DNA from: Eleusine coracana subsp. coracana
Taxonomy: Eukaryota > Streptophyta > Magnoliopsida > Poales > Poaceae
Direction: 5' to 3'
Length of the DNA: 64,000 nucleotides
Assembly (NCBI GenBank): GCA_032690845.1
Contig: CM064422.1
Coordinates: 6,510,001 to 6,574,000, forward strand
Part shown: positions 1 to 12,732 of the stretch, one piece after another
Position numbering within the stretch: the stretch's first letter is position 1
Layout: every line of letters starts with the position of its first letter
Program-made: the position numbers and the translations under genes
Notes under the pieces: model-generated
What the model was told of the DNA's origin: nothing
What the model saw: the letters and a program-made list of their open reading frames with translations, nothing else
The model's database searches: none

Positions 1-78
1 AGGAAAGATGAAGGCACAGGTGATCATGCACCTTTGGATGATGTACTCAACATTTGCTGCAAAATTCCGGTTGCGTAA
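1..78 (+). CDS. Possible C-terminal exon of a gene entering from the left (partial)
   Basis: From base 1 the first frame stays open for 25 codons and stops with TAA at 76-78. The encoded tail includes DDVLNICCKIPVA and has ordinary codon use. The second frame is also open here and passes a possible donor (TCA|GTAGGT near base 101), so the frame is uncertain. I do not recognise the protein. What follows to about 900 is AT-rich and looks like 3' UTR or intergenic sequence. Confidence 0.25.
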   Translation, partial: RKDEGTGDHAPLDDVLNICCKIPVA

Positions 79-1546
79 TGGCAATCCTAATAACACGTCA
101 GTAGGTAAAATACTCATCCATCCTATCACAGGGCAAGTTGAAGTTTGTTTATTGCAAGTGTAATTTTTTTTATTGCAGTCTGGCTATAAAGAGAAAGTAA
201 GAATATACCTCTAACATGCATATGGTTTTCATCCTGGCTCTTTTGATACCAACAGATTCTTTGCTTTGTTCACAGGCTGCTCATGGTTCAACTTGTACTG
301 ATTTTATCCATGTCATCTGGTAACCTCATTCTAAGTTACTTCTGTACAGTTGACAAGAGCTTTCAGTGTACCATGATTTCCGAATCTTGGAATACTTGAT
401 GCGGCAAGGGTAGCTTTGCCACAATGTGTATCGGACATACTGATGAGGCAAACTATGTATAGCTCGAGATACGTGGTTAACTTTGTGGCATCTTGGGAGA
501 GATGGAATCCTCGTGTTGGCTTTTGGGTGATTATGAATTGGGCATTGTATAAGTGGTACATACTAGTTGCCGTTGTAGTTTTTGAGGAGAATGCTGCGCC
601 ATATGGACAGAATCACAGAATATATATAGTTTATTTTAAAATTAAAAACAGAGTTCGAAGCTCAATTAATCAAAGTTCGATGCACCCTGGCTCTTTCTTC
701 TGAATGGAAGTTTGTTGCTTCCAAAGACCTAGGAAACATACAGGTCATATGATGGTTTGCGCTGTTCAAAATTGGGATCTTTGGTCCATGAACAATATTC
801 TGGAAACTGAGTTCAGAAACTAGAATCCGTGTTTTATATTACCCAGTGGGAGTTACTGCCTGACTGACTGGAGCTGTTCCGATGGTTTCGATCAGTCGTC
901 ATGAATTTGATTGTCGTGCTGTCGTTAATCAATTCGAAGTTTGAATTTGCCGTATTACATCATTCACTCATCATTTTGGATAGAGGATCTAGATCAAGAA
1001 AAACGTCACATATGCTATGGTTCTCGTACCACGTTTTTCATGGAGAAAATAGAGTAATTTTGCACTTCTTAAACCTGTACCAAGTCTGGCTACGAGTCTA
1101 TCTTTTCAGTGCTTGTTTCGAATGAAAAGATTCAAATGTCCTTTGCGCCTTTGCGGAGACTTGATCCTGGAACCAGATTTCGAAATGTGCTTCCGCAAGT
1201 GAAAAGTACTTCTCTAGTTTTTTAATGTCGCTGGCTAGCTCAATTTTAAATTTTAAATTAATCAATAATAACAAAATCAGAATGGAGGGAGTAAGCATTT
1301 TGACTGAAGGCAAATTTTGGCAAAGTTGTCAACGAACGAGGCAGGAAGCACGCCCACATGGTTTCGTTTCCTCATTTTCCAGTGACTCCGCCCGCCGCCC
1401 GCGCCTCGTCCACACCATCGCCGCCTCCAATTTTTAGACCGCCGGAAAAACAAAATTTAGACCACCCAAACCCAAACGCTGAATCCCACATCCTCCCCTC
1501 CGTCCCCCGCCCGCCACCACCGGCAACAGCGAGCCAGGCCGCGACG
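79..1546. other. Intergenic / UTR sequence before the DUF3054 gene
   Basis: No convincing coding exon is visible. Up to about 1330 the sequence is AT-rich. A 'ggagggagta' motif at about 1284-1293 resembles the end of a Stowaway-type MITE, but I cannot see the matching end. From about 1370 the sequence becomes GC-rich and probably holds the promoter and 5' UTR of the next gene. Confidence 0.4.
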
Positions 1547-3755
1547 ATGCTGCTCGTGAGCCAGGCCGCGAACGGCTCTCTCTCCGCGCGGCGGCTGCCC
1601 TCCAAGGCGCCGGGCCCCACCCCATCCACCCCCAACCCCTATCCGCTCTTCGCCAGCAACCCTCGCCTCCCGCGCCGCCGCCTCGCGCTTTCGGGCGCTG
1701 GAGCCGACGCGCCTCGCCGCGCCGCGCAGAATCCGGCCGCCGCGGGAGAGGGCCCCTCCGGCTCCGCGACCGAGGAACCCGTCGTCGTCCGTCGCGTCAC
1801 CAACGATGGGGTGCCCCTCGAGGGCGTCATCCAGATTGAGAAGCCCGGGGACGGCAACGCCGAGTCCAAGCTCGTCTCCTACCCGTACGTTCCGCGCCCC
1901 CCATCCCCCCTACGCATCGCCATTTCATGGGGGCTCGTTTGTTTCGATCGGGCTTCTTCGCTGAATTCATGCCTTCTGCCTTCGCAGGAAGCTGGGGCTT
2001 CTGGCCGGCGGGGATGTGCTCTGCCTGCTGATCTTCTCCGCGATAGGGAGGTTCAGCCACGGGCTGCCCGTTTTCGATGCGGAGACCTTCAAGACCGCCG
2101 ACCCGTTTATTGCTGGTTAGAAGAGAAATGGGGTTGCATTTTTTGTGGCTGCTGTTCATCTGCTCTGAGTGGATTGCTCATGGATTCAGTGTCTTGTGCA
2201 GGATGGTTGCTCAGTGCCTATTTCCTTGGTGGATTCGGAGATGACGCGAAAGGGCGAAATGGTGTTGGAAATGCTGTTATCACTGCGGCCAAGTCCTGGG
2301 TTGTTGGGATACCAGTAAGTTTATGTTTTAGACTTTTAGTATCTCAGTCTGTTGTCATCAGCTCATCTCTTATTGATCATTGTTGTCGGTGTGATGTTTA
2401 TTGTTCTCTGCTGCCTGCATGAAGAATTAACACATTCTGTTCATTTGGCTTTTGCTTTTCGGATGCGAAGTACCCAATGTTGCATCGGTTACAATTCAAA
2501 ATGCATTATTTCGACATCTGTTATAGTGTTATGTTTCCATGCAGTTAACCTTGTTGCGATAATGGAGGGATGCCTTGTTCTCATCTGTTATTTAGGTTAT
2601 AATTATGAAAAGAGGAGACCATTAAATTTTCACCTCTTGTCAATCTGCTATACGGAATAGCCAAATAGGTTTTCCACATGTTGAATTTCTTGCTAAATGT
2701 TACCGAGCTGTAAGGTGATAACTGTGTGTATTCTTTTGACTATTGTTAACTTGTTGAAGGGTACCTTGACATCTTTTCTGTCATAGAAATTATACCCACA
2801 CATGGACTTACGTTATGAACTCTAGAAGGTTTTTGTTTCCTCATTATATGCATGCTCCTTTTTGTTGCTTGCATGATTAGCATGCATTCATATAATGATG
2901 CTGTGTTTTCTGATATTTTGTTATCTAATGCTGACTCTAATTCTCTCTCTTTGTTAGTTGGGGCTTGCTATCCGAGCGGTGACTTCTGGTCATATTCCAC
3001 CTACTCCGTTTATCCTGGTAACCATGGGAAGTACTGGGGTCTTGTTAACTGCGTGGCGTGCCCTTGTTTCCCAACTCCTTTCCTCTGGACAGCAGGATGA
3101 TGTCTACCGGCGTGGAAGTCCTTTCGAGCTGTTTGAGGTCAGTAATTCAGGGTCTTTTGTCTTTGTAATTTAACAAATCAGCAACTATTCACAAATATTA
3201 GCTGCTGCTCATGCCCATGTCCTTTTTAAGCTTTATACCTCTTACGATAAAAACAGTAGACAGATGCAAAAAAGGTGGCTTGCTAACATTACTAGTTTTT
3301 TTTTGTGGGTATTACTAGAATGCTGTTTTCTCAGGTCGCTGCTACTGCTATATTATGACCCAAACTTTTCATGTATTGTTTGCAACAAGGTTAGGACCTT
3401 GGACACGCTCTTAAATTAACAAGATGATGAAGCTGAATTATTGCCATTTCTTTATACATCCTAAAGTGAAATCAGTGCTATATTATGAACCAAACTAATG
3501 GGCGGCTCATTTTTGCAACAAGGAAGGAATGGGACTAGGAATGACTCTTAAGCTTACTAGATGATGAAACTGAGTTATCTCCCATTCTTCACGAAATAAC
3601 ATTTGTAAAGACTTGTGTGTCAAATTTCCTCATTCTTATGGATTGCATCTCATCCACCAGTGATTGTGATTAGCTACTTAAAGAATGGTTACAAGAAGTA
3701 ATGGCTAGTTCTTTTCTTCATGCAGTTACTCACATCACTGGTGCGTAGGTGGTGA
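1547..3755 (+). CDS. DUF3054 family membrane protein, probably plastid
   Basis: Five exons at 1547-1884, 1988-2115, 2202-2314, 2958-3137 and 3726-3755 join to 789 nt, or 262 residues, with GT-AG borders throughout. The last exon codes only for LLTSLVRRW and a stop. The first 100 or so residues are rich in Ser, Pro, Arg and Ala and low in acidic residues, like a chloroplast transit peptide. After that come about four hydrophobic segments: GLLAGGDVLCLLIFSAIG, WLLSAYFLGGFG, WVVGIPLGLAIRAV and FILVTMGSTGVLLTAW. This pattern matches the DUF3054 family, whose biochemical role is unknown to me. The ATG at 1547 was chosen because it gives a sensible transit peptide. An in-frame ATG at 1358 would add 63 residues and cannot be excluded. 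The exon joins are firm because the frame closes exactly. Confidence 0.85.
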
Positions 3756-4459
3756 ATATCTGAAGTCTGAAGGCATCACATGCCTTTAATACCGCTCAGC
3801 CTGGTGCCACCAGGTTCAAGTAGCTGTTATATAAGTACAATTTTGAAGGTGAAGATGAGCAGACTAAACGTAGATTGGAGCATATGCAGGGTCAAAAATT
3901 CTTTGACAAGATCACACGCTCAAGGCAGTGCTAAGTATTTTATTCATAACATGTACCTGATCAACCACTTGTACAATTATAAATATAGCTTAGCATTCCA
4001 GATCAATGAACCTTGCCTCCTAGTCCGGCATTCCGGATTTCATAAGGAACTACTGAATCAATTATTAGGATTACAGCACTCTGGAAAGCAAATATAGCCA
4101 AGGTATTATTCGCTGTACTGTGCCAGATTGTTCCTACGTACTATTTTCGTATGATGTACAAGAGCTGTAATCTTCGAACATACCTGGCGCTCACTCAGCA
4201 GTTCAGCCCTGTAGCCTCAAAAAATGGGGAAAGAATGGTAACCCATGAGCTTATTGCAAGAAAACACGAGGAAGCCGTGTCAGGGCCCACACAATCAGTT
4301 CCGACCCATCTTGCCCAGCTGCCGCCAAGTGTACGTCTCCGCCGGCCAGTTGGATAAACTTGGTCTCAAACTCGTCGTCGCCACTCGCCGCTGCTCAGAG
4401 TCCAGTCACCTCCGACCGTCGCATTCTTCACGACTCCTCCCGTCCTCTGCCCCCGCGCC

Positions 4460-4478
4460 TTCTCAAACATTCTAGAAC
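4460..4478 (+). promoter_or_regulatory. Heat-shock element upstream of the EGY3-like gene
   Basis: TTCTAGAA at 4470-4477 is a perfect inverted nTTCnnGAAn unit, and another TTC lies exactly 10 bases upstream at 4460-4462, in register with the 5-base HSE period. A looser TTCcgcGGAA occurs at about 4528. The element is about 145 bases before the start codon. EGY3 homologues are known heat-responsive genes, so HSF control is a reasonable inference. No binding data are available here. Confidence 0.6.
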
Positions 4479-4620
4479 GCGCACCTTTCTTCTCCCATCT
4501 CTCCATTCCAAACCTCTTTAAGCTCTTCCGCGGAACCTGGCCTGCTCATCAGATTTTTCAGCAGAAGAACAGTAGAGCGAGCAAGCTAAGCACGCGCATC
4601 AGATCAGCAGCTTATCGCCA

Positions 4621-6833
4621 ATGGCGTCTGCTTCCATAGTGACTTCTATCTTGTGCAGCAGCACAAGCAGCAGCGCTTCTACCTGCAAAAGTGCAGCCGT
4701 GCCAAGAACGACACGGATCCCTCTCTTCTCCAAGAACCAGTACAGGCCGTCTCATCTCCGGCCTCTTAGGAGTACCAGGTGTGTAGTCAGGCGATCAGTG
4801 CAACAGGAGCAAGAGGAGAAGGCTGACACGATATCTTCTGTCGCCGTAGCCTCCGGCGAGCGGCAGGAGGAGGCGACGGCGTCGCATCGTGTCGGCGGCG
4901 AGGATGGTCATGTGGGAGGAGAAGGTGGCCACGAAGAGGGTGACGGCGAGGAGGCCAGGAGGAAGGAGGAGCAGCAGGAGGTGGACTGGAAGTCAGACGA
5001 GGAGTTCAAGAAGTTCATGGGCAACCCGTCCATCGAGGCCGCCATCAAGCTGGAGAAGCAGCGCGCCGACAGGAAGCTCCGCGAGCTGGACCGCGAGCCC
5101 GACGCCAACCCGGTCGCCGGCCTGTTCCGTGGCCTGGCCAAGGATCAGATCGCCCGTGAGAAGCAGAGGCTGGAGCTGGCGGAACAGACCTTCAAGGCGC
5201 TTGACCTCAACAAGGTGAGTAATTAACCTCTTTGCCTGATGTATGATCGGTCTTTGTCGTCTCGGTTGATTGGATTGGGATCGTTGGTTTGATGTGTGAA
5301 AAATTTTGGTCTTATTTGGGCGTGCAGCTCAAGAGCTGTTTCGGGTATGACACGTTCTTCGCGGTGGACGTCCGGAGGTTCGGCGACGGCGGCATCTTCA
5401 TCGGCAACCTGAGGAAGCCGGTGGAGGAGGTGCGGCCGAAACTGGAGAAGAAGATCGCGGAGGCGGCCGGAACAGAGGTCACCCTGTGGTTCATGGAGGA
5501 GAAGACCGACGACATCACGAAGCAGGTAACAACCTGACGCCGATCCGCTTGTGCCCGTTGCATCCTATATTTCTTCAGCCTGTGGACGATGGTCGTGGAA
5601 GTGACACGCCGTTCTAATTAATTTGGGGGTTCGGGTCTCTCAGGTGTGCATGGTTCAGCCCAAGGCCGAGATCGACCTCCAGCTGGAGATCTCCAAGCTG
5701 AGCACGCCGTGGGGCTACCTGAGCGCCGTGGCGCTGGCCGTCACGACCTTCGGCACGATCGCCCTCATGAGCGGCTTCTTCCTCAAGCCCGGCGCCACGT
5801 TCGACGACTTCGTCTCCGACGTGCTTCCTCTGTTCGGCGGGTTCCTGACCATCCTTGGCGTGTCTGAGGTTTGTAATAACAAGACATAAATAAATCTCCT
5901 GTCTCCATTGCTCTTGGATGATAGATTTTGTTAATGATCTTGGTATGGTTCATGTCACGGCAGATCGCCACGAGACTGACGGCAGCGAAGCACGGCGTGA
6001 AGCTGAGCCCGTCGTTCCTGGTGCCGTCCAACTGGACGGGGTGCCTCGGCGTGATGAACAACTACGAGTCGCTGCTGCCCAACAAGAAGGCCCTGTTCGA
6101 CATCCCGGTGGCGAGGACGGCCAGCGCGTACCTCACGTCGATCGCACTGGCCGTCTCGGCGTTCATCGCCGACGGCAGCTTCAACGGCGGCGAGAACGCC
6201 CTGTAAGTCCTCCTCCTCCTACTACAGCTACTCGTTCTTGCCTTTCTGCTGTGATGAAGAGCCATTAATTTTGAGCGAGACACCAAGATCTCTGACGCCT
6301 CTGCTTGAACTGGCAATTGTAGGTTCGTCCGTCCCGAGTTCTTCTACAACAACCCGCTTCTATCGTTCGTGCAGCTGGTGATCGGGCCCTACGCTGACGA
6401 GCTAGGCAACGTGCTGCCCAACGCGGTGGAAGGCGTGGGCGTGCCCGTGGACCCGCTGGCGTTCGCGGGCCTGCTGGGCATCGTGGTCACGTCGCTGAAC
6501 CTGCTGCCCATCGGCCGGCTCGAGGGCGGCCGCATCGCGCAGGCGCTCTTCGGCCGCGGCACGGCGGCGCTGCTCTCCTTCGCCACCTCGCTGCTGCTCG
6601 GCGTCGGCGCCATCGGCGGAAGCGTGCTGTGCCTGTGCTGGGGCCTGTTCGCGACGTTCGTGCGCGGCGGGGAGGAGATCCCGGCCCAGGACGAGATCAC
6701 GCCGCTCGGGAACGACCGGGTCGCGTGGGGGTTCGTGCTCGCCGTGGTCTGCCTGCTCACGCTCTTCCCCAATGGTGGCGGGACATACTCCAGCGACTTC
6801 CTCAGCGAGCCGTTCTTCAGAGGCGGAATCTAG
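4621..6833 (+). CDS. EGY3: EGY3-like, probably inactive site-2-protease (M50) family protein, chloroplast
   Basis: Five exons at 4621-5214, 5328-5525, 5644-5868, 5964-6202 and 6323-6833 join to 1767 nt, or 588 residues. A Ser-rich transit peptide comes first, then a Gly/Glu-rich region at about 85-125 and a charged helical region at about 125-198. The EGY core follows, with FGYDTFFAVDVRRFGDGG and KLSPSFLVPSNWTGCLGVMN, and about six to eight hydrophobic segments after residue 275. EGY1 and EGY2 are intramembrane zinc metalloproteases of the thylakoid. Here the place expected for HEXXH reads SEIATRLTAAKHG (about 338-350) and has no such motif. The third motif reads NLLPIGRLEGG (about 478-488), with Glu in place of the usual LDG Asp. 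Both catalytic motifs are therefore degenerate, as in EGY3 proteins, which points to a non-proteolytic role. A heat-shock element lies upstream. Identification is strong; the exact function is not known from sequence. Confidence 0.93.
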
Positions 6834-7083
6834 ACACGCGCGCCGGCGTCGACGAGGAAATGGCATTGTACTTGTGTGCAATGTTTTTGTGTATATATCT
6901 TGTCTAGTACCGTAGTCACGCGCTACTAACCACAACGCAACCGCTCAATAGATTTAAGATTTTTTTTCTTGCGATAAACTTGTTGCAAAAAAGCATTACA
7001 CGACGAAATGCCATTCGTGAACTTGGGGGATCCCACAAGGAACGAGCAGGAGAAGATGCTGTCGATCGATCCTACACTAAAGC

Positions 7084-7504
7084 CTAACGGTTGCGGAGCC
7101 GCCCGGCGTCGTCGTACGCGTAAGCCGGCTGCCGAAAAGATTGCGGCGGCGGCGCCCTCCGCCTACGGTCGACGGGCACCACCATGGACGACGGGGCGCG
7201 TCGAGACGGCGCCTCCTTGGCGCCGTCGCTCACAACGGTGACGGGCCGTCGCGTGGCGTGCTCGATCCGCGACCTGAGCGCCTCCACGTCGACGTTCCCG
7301 GCGACGACCACCACGCCCGTCTCCGGCGATGCCCACACCTCCTCCACGCCTGCACGCGCGGAAGAAACAGAGGTATGAGACTGGGACGCGGACTCCAACA
7401 CTGTAATAAAGCCACTCACCGTTGACGGTCCTGGCGGTGCTGCGGATCTTCCTGGCGCAGCCGTTGCAGTGCACGTTCATCTGGAGGATCACCTGCGTCG
7501 CCAT
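7084..7504 (-). CDS. Small heavy-metal-associated (HMA) domain protein
   Basis: Two exons on the minus strand, 7504-7420 and 7349-7084, join to 351 nt, or 116 residues. The N-terminal MNVHCNGCARKI carries the CxxC metal-binding pair of HMA domains, the beta-alpha start of the copper-chaperone-like fold. The second exon supplies the rest of the fold, with GVEEVWASPETGVVVVAG and VDVEALRSRIEHATRRPV. The intron position just after the first helix is usual in plant HPP and HIPP genes. The protein ends AGRLRNR with no C-terminal CaaX box, so it fits the non-isoprenylated HPP type rather than a HIPP. Members bind Cu, Zn or Cd and act as chaperones or in stress responses; the metal here cannot be told. 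A TATA box lies about 65 bases upstream. The gene is convergent with EGY3, about 250 bases away. Confidence 0.85.
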
Positions 7505-7567
7505 TGCCCCAAGTACGTGCTCCCTCGTGCTAGCTCTCTCTGGTAGATGATTGCGGAATGGTTCGGG

Positions 7568-7577
7568 TTTTATAAAG
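7568..7577 (-). promoter_or_regulatory. TATA box of the HMA-protein gene
   Basis: Read on the minus strand this is CCTTTATAAAAC, a good plant TATA box. It lies about 65 bases before the start codon at 7504, leaving room for a transcription start near 7540 and a short 5' UTR. Confidence 0.55.
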
Positions 7578-7798
7578 GAAATGAGGAGGAGCGAATCAAG
7601 GGCGACGGGGAAGGGTACGGAGAAACGGGGATTGTGTCTGACATGAAAAACTTGCAATTACGAGCTCCGACCTCCGATCTGGCTACCAACGCCCCGCTCG
7701 ATATGCTTCCATACAAATTTGAACACTGTTCAGCTTTCAGGCAAAATATCGTCGTTTTCCAATGAGTATCCTCTAAATTATGGTATGCGATATACTGG

Positions 7799-8003
7799 TA
7801 CTACCTCCATTCCAAAATATAAGTATTTGTTGAATTTTAAAATCATGTTTAACTATTTATCTTATTCAAATAAATTATGAAATTATTATTTATTTTAATT
7901 ACAAGATGTTTTTATTAGTACATGTACTTTATATTCAACTAATTTGTTTTTATATTTTTATAAGATAGATTGAATAAGATGAATAGTCAAACATAATGTT
8001 CAC
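7799..8003. mobile_element. Stowaway-like MITE fragment
   Basis: The left end, TACTACCTCCATTCCAAAAT, matches the Stowaway terminal inverted repeat (CTCCCTCCGTCCCAAAATATAAG type) next to a TA. The interior is AT-rich and contains the usual 'gaataagatgaatagtcaaac' near the far side. The right terminal repeat is missing, so the element is truncated near 8003. Confidence 0.55.
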
Positions 8004-11000
8004 AATCCCCGGTTGCTAACTGGACAAAAAGTATCACGAGTTACGTTCCAGTTTCATAGTTCAAAAGCTCTACAGGAAATAGGAAAAAACATCTTGAGAA
8101 ACGAAAGGTAAAAAAAAGTTAATGTTTCAAGCGGGCCTAAACTGTCATCAGGTCCAAGAAATTCTAATACAACTTCGTTCCGTCAGGTGGACTTCGAATG
8201 TTACTATGGGCTGGACCTACGAAACAACGGAACTAAGAAGAAAAAGGCCTGCCGAAAACTCGGTATAGAAAGTGCACAACTCTCTGTACGGCCCGCGCGC
8301 TGCCGTTCTTCCGAAGATGTTAGCTTTGGATGTAAAGGCTCATACAATACTATACGTAGATATTCTCATAGATCGTGTTATATATTATTATATAAGATTT
8401 TTAATGATGTGGAAGAGAAAGAGAGTGATAAGAGAAAGAGGTAGTTGTTTCACATAACAATCACCTCATGCATTAAAATTTAGGAGTATGAGACGACTCT
8501 TACACCATTATACGGATTTATGATAAATATTCTTTTTTATATTCATAAATTAAGGAATTATATAATTAAAAAAAAACAACTAATAAAACTATCTATTGTA
8601 TAAGTTATCTCATAAATCGTCTTAAAATTACGTGACATATATAAGACGATCTATAAGACAATACCATTGTACTTGTCCTAAGTTCGACGGCTCTTAGTTT
8701 ACGTACCTGCCATAACCTCTACAGTCTGCACAGAAGCATACTTTTGGGCTACTCCAGACGACACATTCTTTTTCCAAGACTCATCGTGCAGCTTCTATCA
8801 TCTTAAGGTTATTAATTAGCGATTAAAACCCGAAAAAAACTAAATATTAGCTACTCCACGGCCGATTAAGATGTTTCACTTTCCACATTTGAAATTGCAG
8901 AAGTCCCGCTCCTGAGAAGTTGGGCCCGACCTGGAGAGTGTGCCAGCAGCGGACCGCAATCAACTAACCCGATTTTATCATGTGGTGACCAAGCCCGACC
9001 AAATGATTGCCGCGCTAACCTAACGTAAAACAAGATCTCTGTCTAGGCGGCAGCACTAACATTTCTTTTTTTAAACAATAAAGGCATTTCAATTTCTCTC
9101 ATGAGACGATGCACGGCAAAGGCCTCCATCATAGGTAGCATGCATGCATGCATTGAGCAGTTGTGTTGAGTCACTTGATCGGCGAGCTCTAGCGCGCGCC
9201 GGGCGATCGATCGGCCTCGAAGAGGCGGCGATGATTACGCTCCCCTCCCCTCTTGTACGCGTGCCGCGTGCGTTGCCGTATCATACACGCAAGCTTCTCT
9301 CGACAGACGCTGTACCGGATGGTAATCCTGATTACCCTCCTCTAAGCTGAGGCTGACCGTACTTAATTATCCGTGCGATCAATCACTAATGTCGTGCCCC
9401 GTCCTCTGGAAAGAGGGGGCAGCTCGCTTTACCCAAGATATGGTCAATGAGTTTGCTGTTTAATTGCAGTTCATGAGAAAAACTTTGCTGCTACCATGTA
9501 ATAAATCTGGGAGCTTCTTATGCTCGGAGAGGAAACCTACAAATCATGGTTCTTAGAGCTTTGAACTTTCCATACAAGTGAAATGGGCATTGCATCAGTG
9601 ATTTGAAGAGAACAAGAAGTTCGTGACACAAAAAGTCTCCACATGGATACAATAGCTCAGCCTAGTGTGCAGGAGCACCATGAAATCCGTTGGACGATGC
9701 AGGAACTAGAGAAGAGACTGATTTTAAAAATCAGCGTGTGAGCTCTGCCTAGTACGAGCATGATGTCACAAAGGCTACTGCACTACAGCACACTTGGTCC
9801 GCGTGAACTAGACCGTGACTGCTTTCCTCTATAGCCCGAATACTTTTTGCTCGTCCCGTCCACAGGGAGTATGGCCTAATCTATTCCGACGACGGGTAGA
9901 GAGAAATCTCACAATGTGCGCTCCTAGTCCAGTGCAACTGTGCAAGAAGAACACACAGAGAAACAGGGGAACAGTAACAGCTAATGTCTCCAATATTATA
10001 AAACGGCCAATTTGGACTGGACTGTTGAATTAAGTATGGCTGCCATAGATTACTGCGAGCATGTAAACAGCCAATCACACCGACACATAATACAAGTCCC
10101 AGATTCTCTCATTGGGATGCAGAATAAGGTGCCTGCCTGCCTAGCTGAGGGTAATATTATGTTCTCCAGCTCACAAATCTTTCCTATCTGACTGGTCGAT
10201 TAAAATCTTTTCTGTTTCTCTGTGATTCAACTTTGATAGAGTCGTGTGATTTGATTGATGCTCAAGTCATTCCATCACCATGTACTAGTATTCAACTTTT
10301 GGGTTCTACTAGTAGGAGAATAAAGAAAGAAAAAGGAAGAGAGATCTTGTGGAGATGGAGACACCTAAGCAAGGCAGCAGCAGAAGCAGCAGGATGCCTT
10401 ACAGTGCATGCTTTGACCATATCCCCCAAATCCAGCTAGTCCTGCATTTCTTCAGACTGTAGAGGACAAGAAGGTGAAAAGATTACAAGATTCCTTATGT
10501 TTTCGCTTACCTCTTCCCCCTCCCTTCGTTCTTTTTCCCTCCGTGTAGGTTAGAGAGAGAGAGAGAGAGGTGATGGCTGTAGGTAGGCTGCCAGGGTGAG
10601 GAGAAAAAAGCCCAAGTGTACAAATAAATGGCAGCATGTCAGTTAGAAAGGGATACTGTGGCAGGCTCATTCAAAGCTTGGTGTGAAAGAGAAGCACCCT
10701 ACCCTTATAAACAAAGCCATCATAATTTACTCTTGAAAGTACTACTAGTAACAGTGCTGTCACGCCTACAAATACAAGCATGCCATGCCATGAAAGTCTC
10801 AAAATGAAGCTTCACGAGCCAAAAGATTTTTTTTAAAAAGAACGATTTGACATTATGTAAATTCCCCTCAAATATCGGTGGAAGATTAAAGCTGTGCTGC
10901 TGTTGTTCTAGATAAGCACCTTGCCTTGCTAATTGGGCCAAAAGTAATTAACTTGAGATTTGCAGCTGTGCTTATCTATTGCAGAAACATCGATCAAATA

Positions 11001-11247
11001 GCAGAAAATTACAATTTTATATAGCAGTCTACAGGCGAACCGGGGCCCACATGACATTGAGGGTATGCAAGTCTTGGCAGGTGAGAATCATACACTATTT
11101 TTTACTCCCTACTTTATTTTCTCCTTGCTACAGCTAATCTTCGTGTATACTAAAGTAAAGTAAGCTGCAGTAAACTACTCTCGGTAGTACACTAGTCTAC
11201 TGTTACTTTGATTAAGCGTTAGCTTACGCTAAGGTTTTGGAAATATT
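8004..11247. other. Intergenic region, no gene recognised
   Basis: This is mostly AT-rich sequence with only short chance frames. A (GA)n run lies at 10552-10569. I see no splice-consistent coding exon on either strand and no recognisable protein. Confidence 0.4.
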
Positions 11248-11296
11248 AGAGAGAGAGAGGGCAGTTTTTTTTTGAGACAAGAGAGAGAGAGAGGGC
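11248..11296. repeat. Duplicated (GA)n microsatellite
   Basis: Two GA runs at about 11249-11260 and 11281-11295 are each followed by 'gggcagtt', so a short block has been duplicated. They lie about 2 kb before the bHLH start codon and may fall in its promoter or 5' UTR region. Confidence 0.6.
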
Positions 11297-12732
11297 AGTT
11301 GAAGTGGCTAACAACCCTCTGCCAGAGAGCAAGAAGGAATCATTTCACCTCAGTGGCAGGTAACAAACACCACTTAGCTGCAGCGCCCTTCTTGCCCTTT
11401 TGCTTCCGCTTCCTGCCCTTAAAAATCTTTCACCATCCCGCACCTAGCGGTCAAATTTGTGATCCCATACTTGGGGTGTGGTCGTGTGGGAGGGCCAAGA
11501 AACGGAGCTGAGTGCACAGCGACGCCTGGTAATTCCGCGAATAAGAAAAAAGGGAGATCATCTAGCCGCTCTCAGTTCTTGAACTATTCCAACGCATTTG
11601 TCTCTGCTTGCAGGCGAAATCGGTTCTATCTTTGGAGGGCCCATGTGATTTCGCGGTCAGGTAATTTTCAGGCAGTTATTGTTTTGAACATTTTAGCATC
11701 CGTTCCTTTCAAGATCTTTATACCACCTCGTTACACGATGGAGTAGTCAAAGGGTGTTGCTTTCCCCCCTCCTGCCCTTGGAAAGCTTCAACACTGCCTT
11801 AGTTACTTCTTGCAGATCCTGCTCCTGCTATCTGTGCATTCAAGTAGCCTCACGCCCGCACCAGTACAGTTCGAACTTATAGGTTCCCCTCTCCCTTCCT
11901 TTTGTTTTTAGGTTTTACTGATGTTAACGTTTTCTCTCAGTTCGCATATGCCCCTTTCAAGATTTTAGAGTTCTTGTTCTTTCCAAGATTACGAGGACTT
12001 TATAGGATGATCGAATCCTCTGTGGAGGCACGTCCATCTTCTCTCTGTTGTTCTGAAGGTGCTAGTGCTGTGATTTTACTCTAACCAAATAGGTCCCTTA
12101 GTTTAAATTCCGGCATTATTTTGAGCTCTTTTAGCCTATTGGAGGTAGCTGCCTAGCCATGTCCTAAAGGAGCTTCTTCTGATTGATTAGCTCCTAACTT
12201 GTTCAGAAATTCTCATGTAGGGGAACATCACTCCTTTTTAAAGTTCCATGATGCAGTACATGCCTGGTTCTTGAAGATTTGATAGGCTTTTGCTGTTTCC
12301 AATTAGCTTTGGTGTTTTGAGTCTTTTAGGAAGAGCAGTCTCTCCCCCTATCTCTTCACTTTGCTCCAAAAGACTAAGTTAGTGAATGCTGCTTGCTTAA
12401 TGATGGGGTTATTTCTCCTGTGTCTCCTCTACCTTTATGCTCTGGGTTTAAAGTTTCACTTTCTGGACTGTGTGAGCTTCTTTACCTGTGACCGAATTTG
12501 ATCTGTTCCTAAGGCTACGAATGAAGCATATGCCCAGCTGTAACACAGTCACAGCAGGCCTTTGCTTGGACGGTGGATCGTTCTTTGCCTGTCTTTATAT
12601 CTGTAGATGGAGACTGAGTGGTTGTTTCTGAAGGGACCGATTGCTTTTCACCTCTGTAAGGATTACCATTTAAGTTGATACTACTCTTTTTCCCCTCAAA
12701 CAAACCACTTGAGGTATCTATGTTAAATAAGG

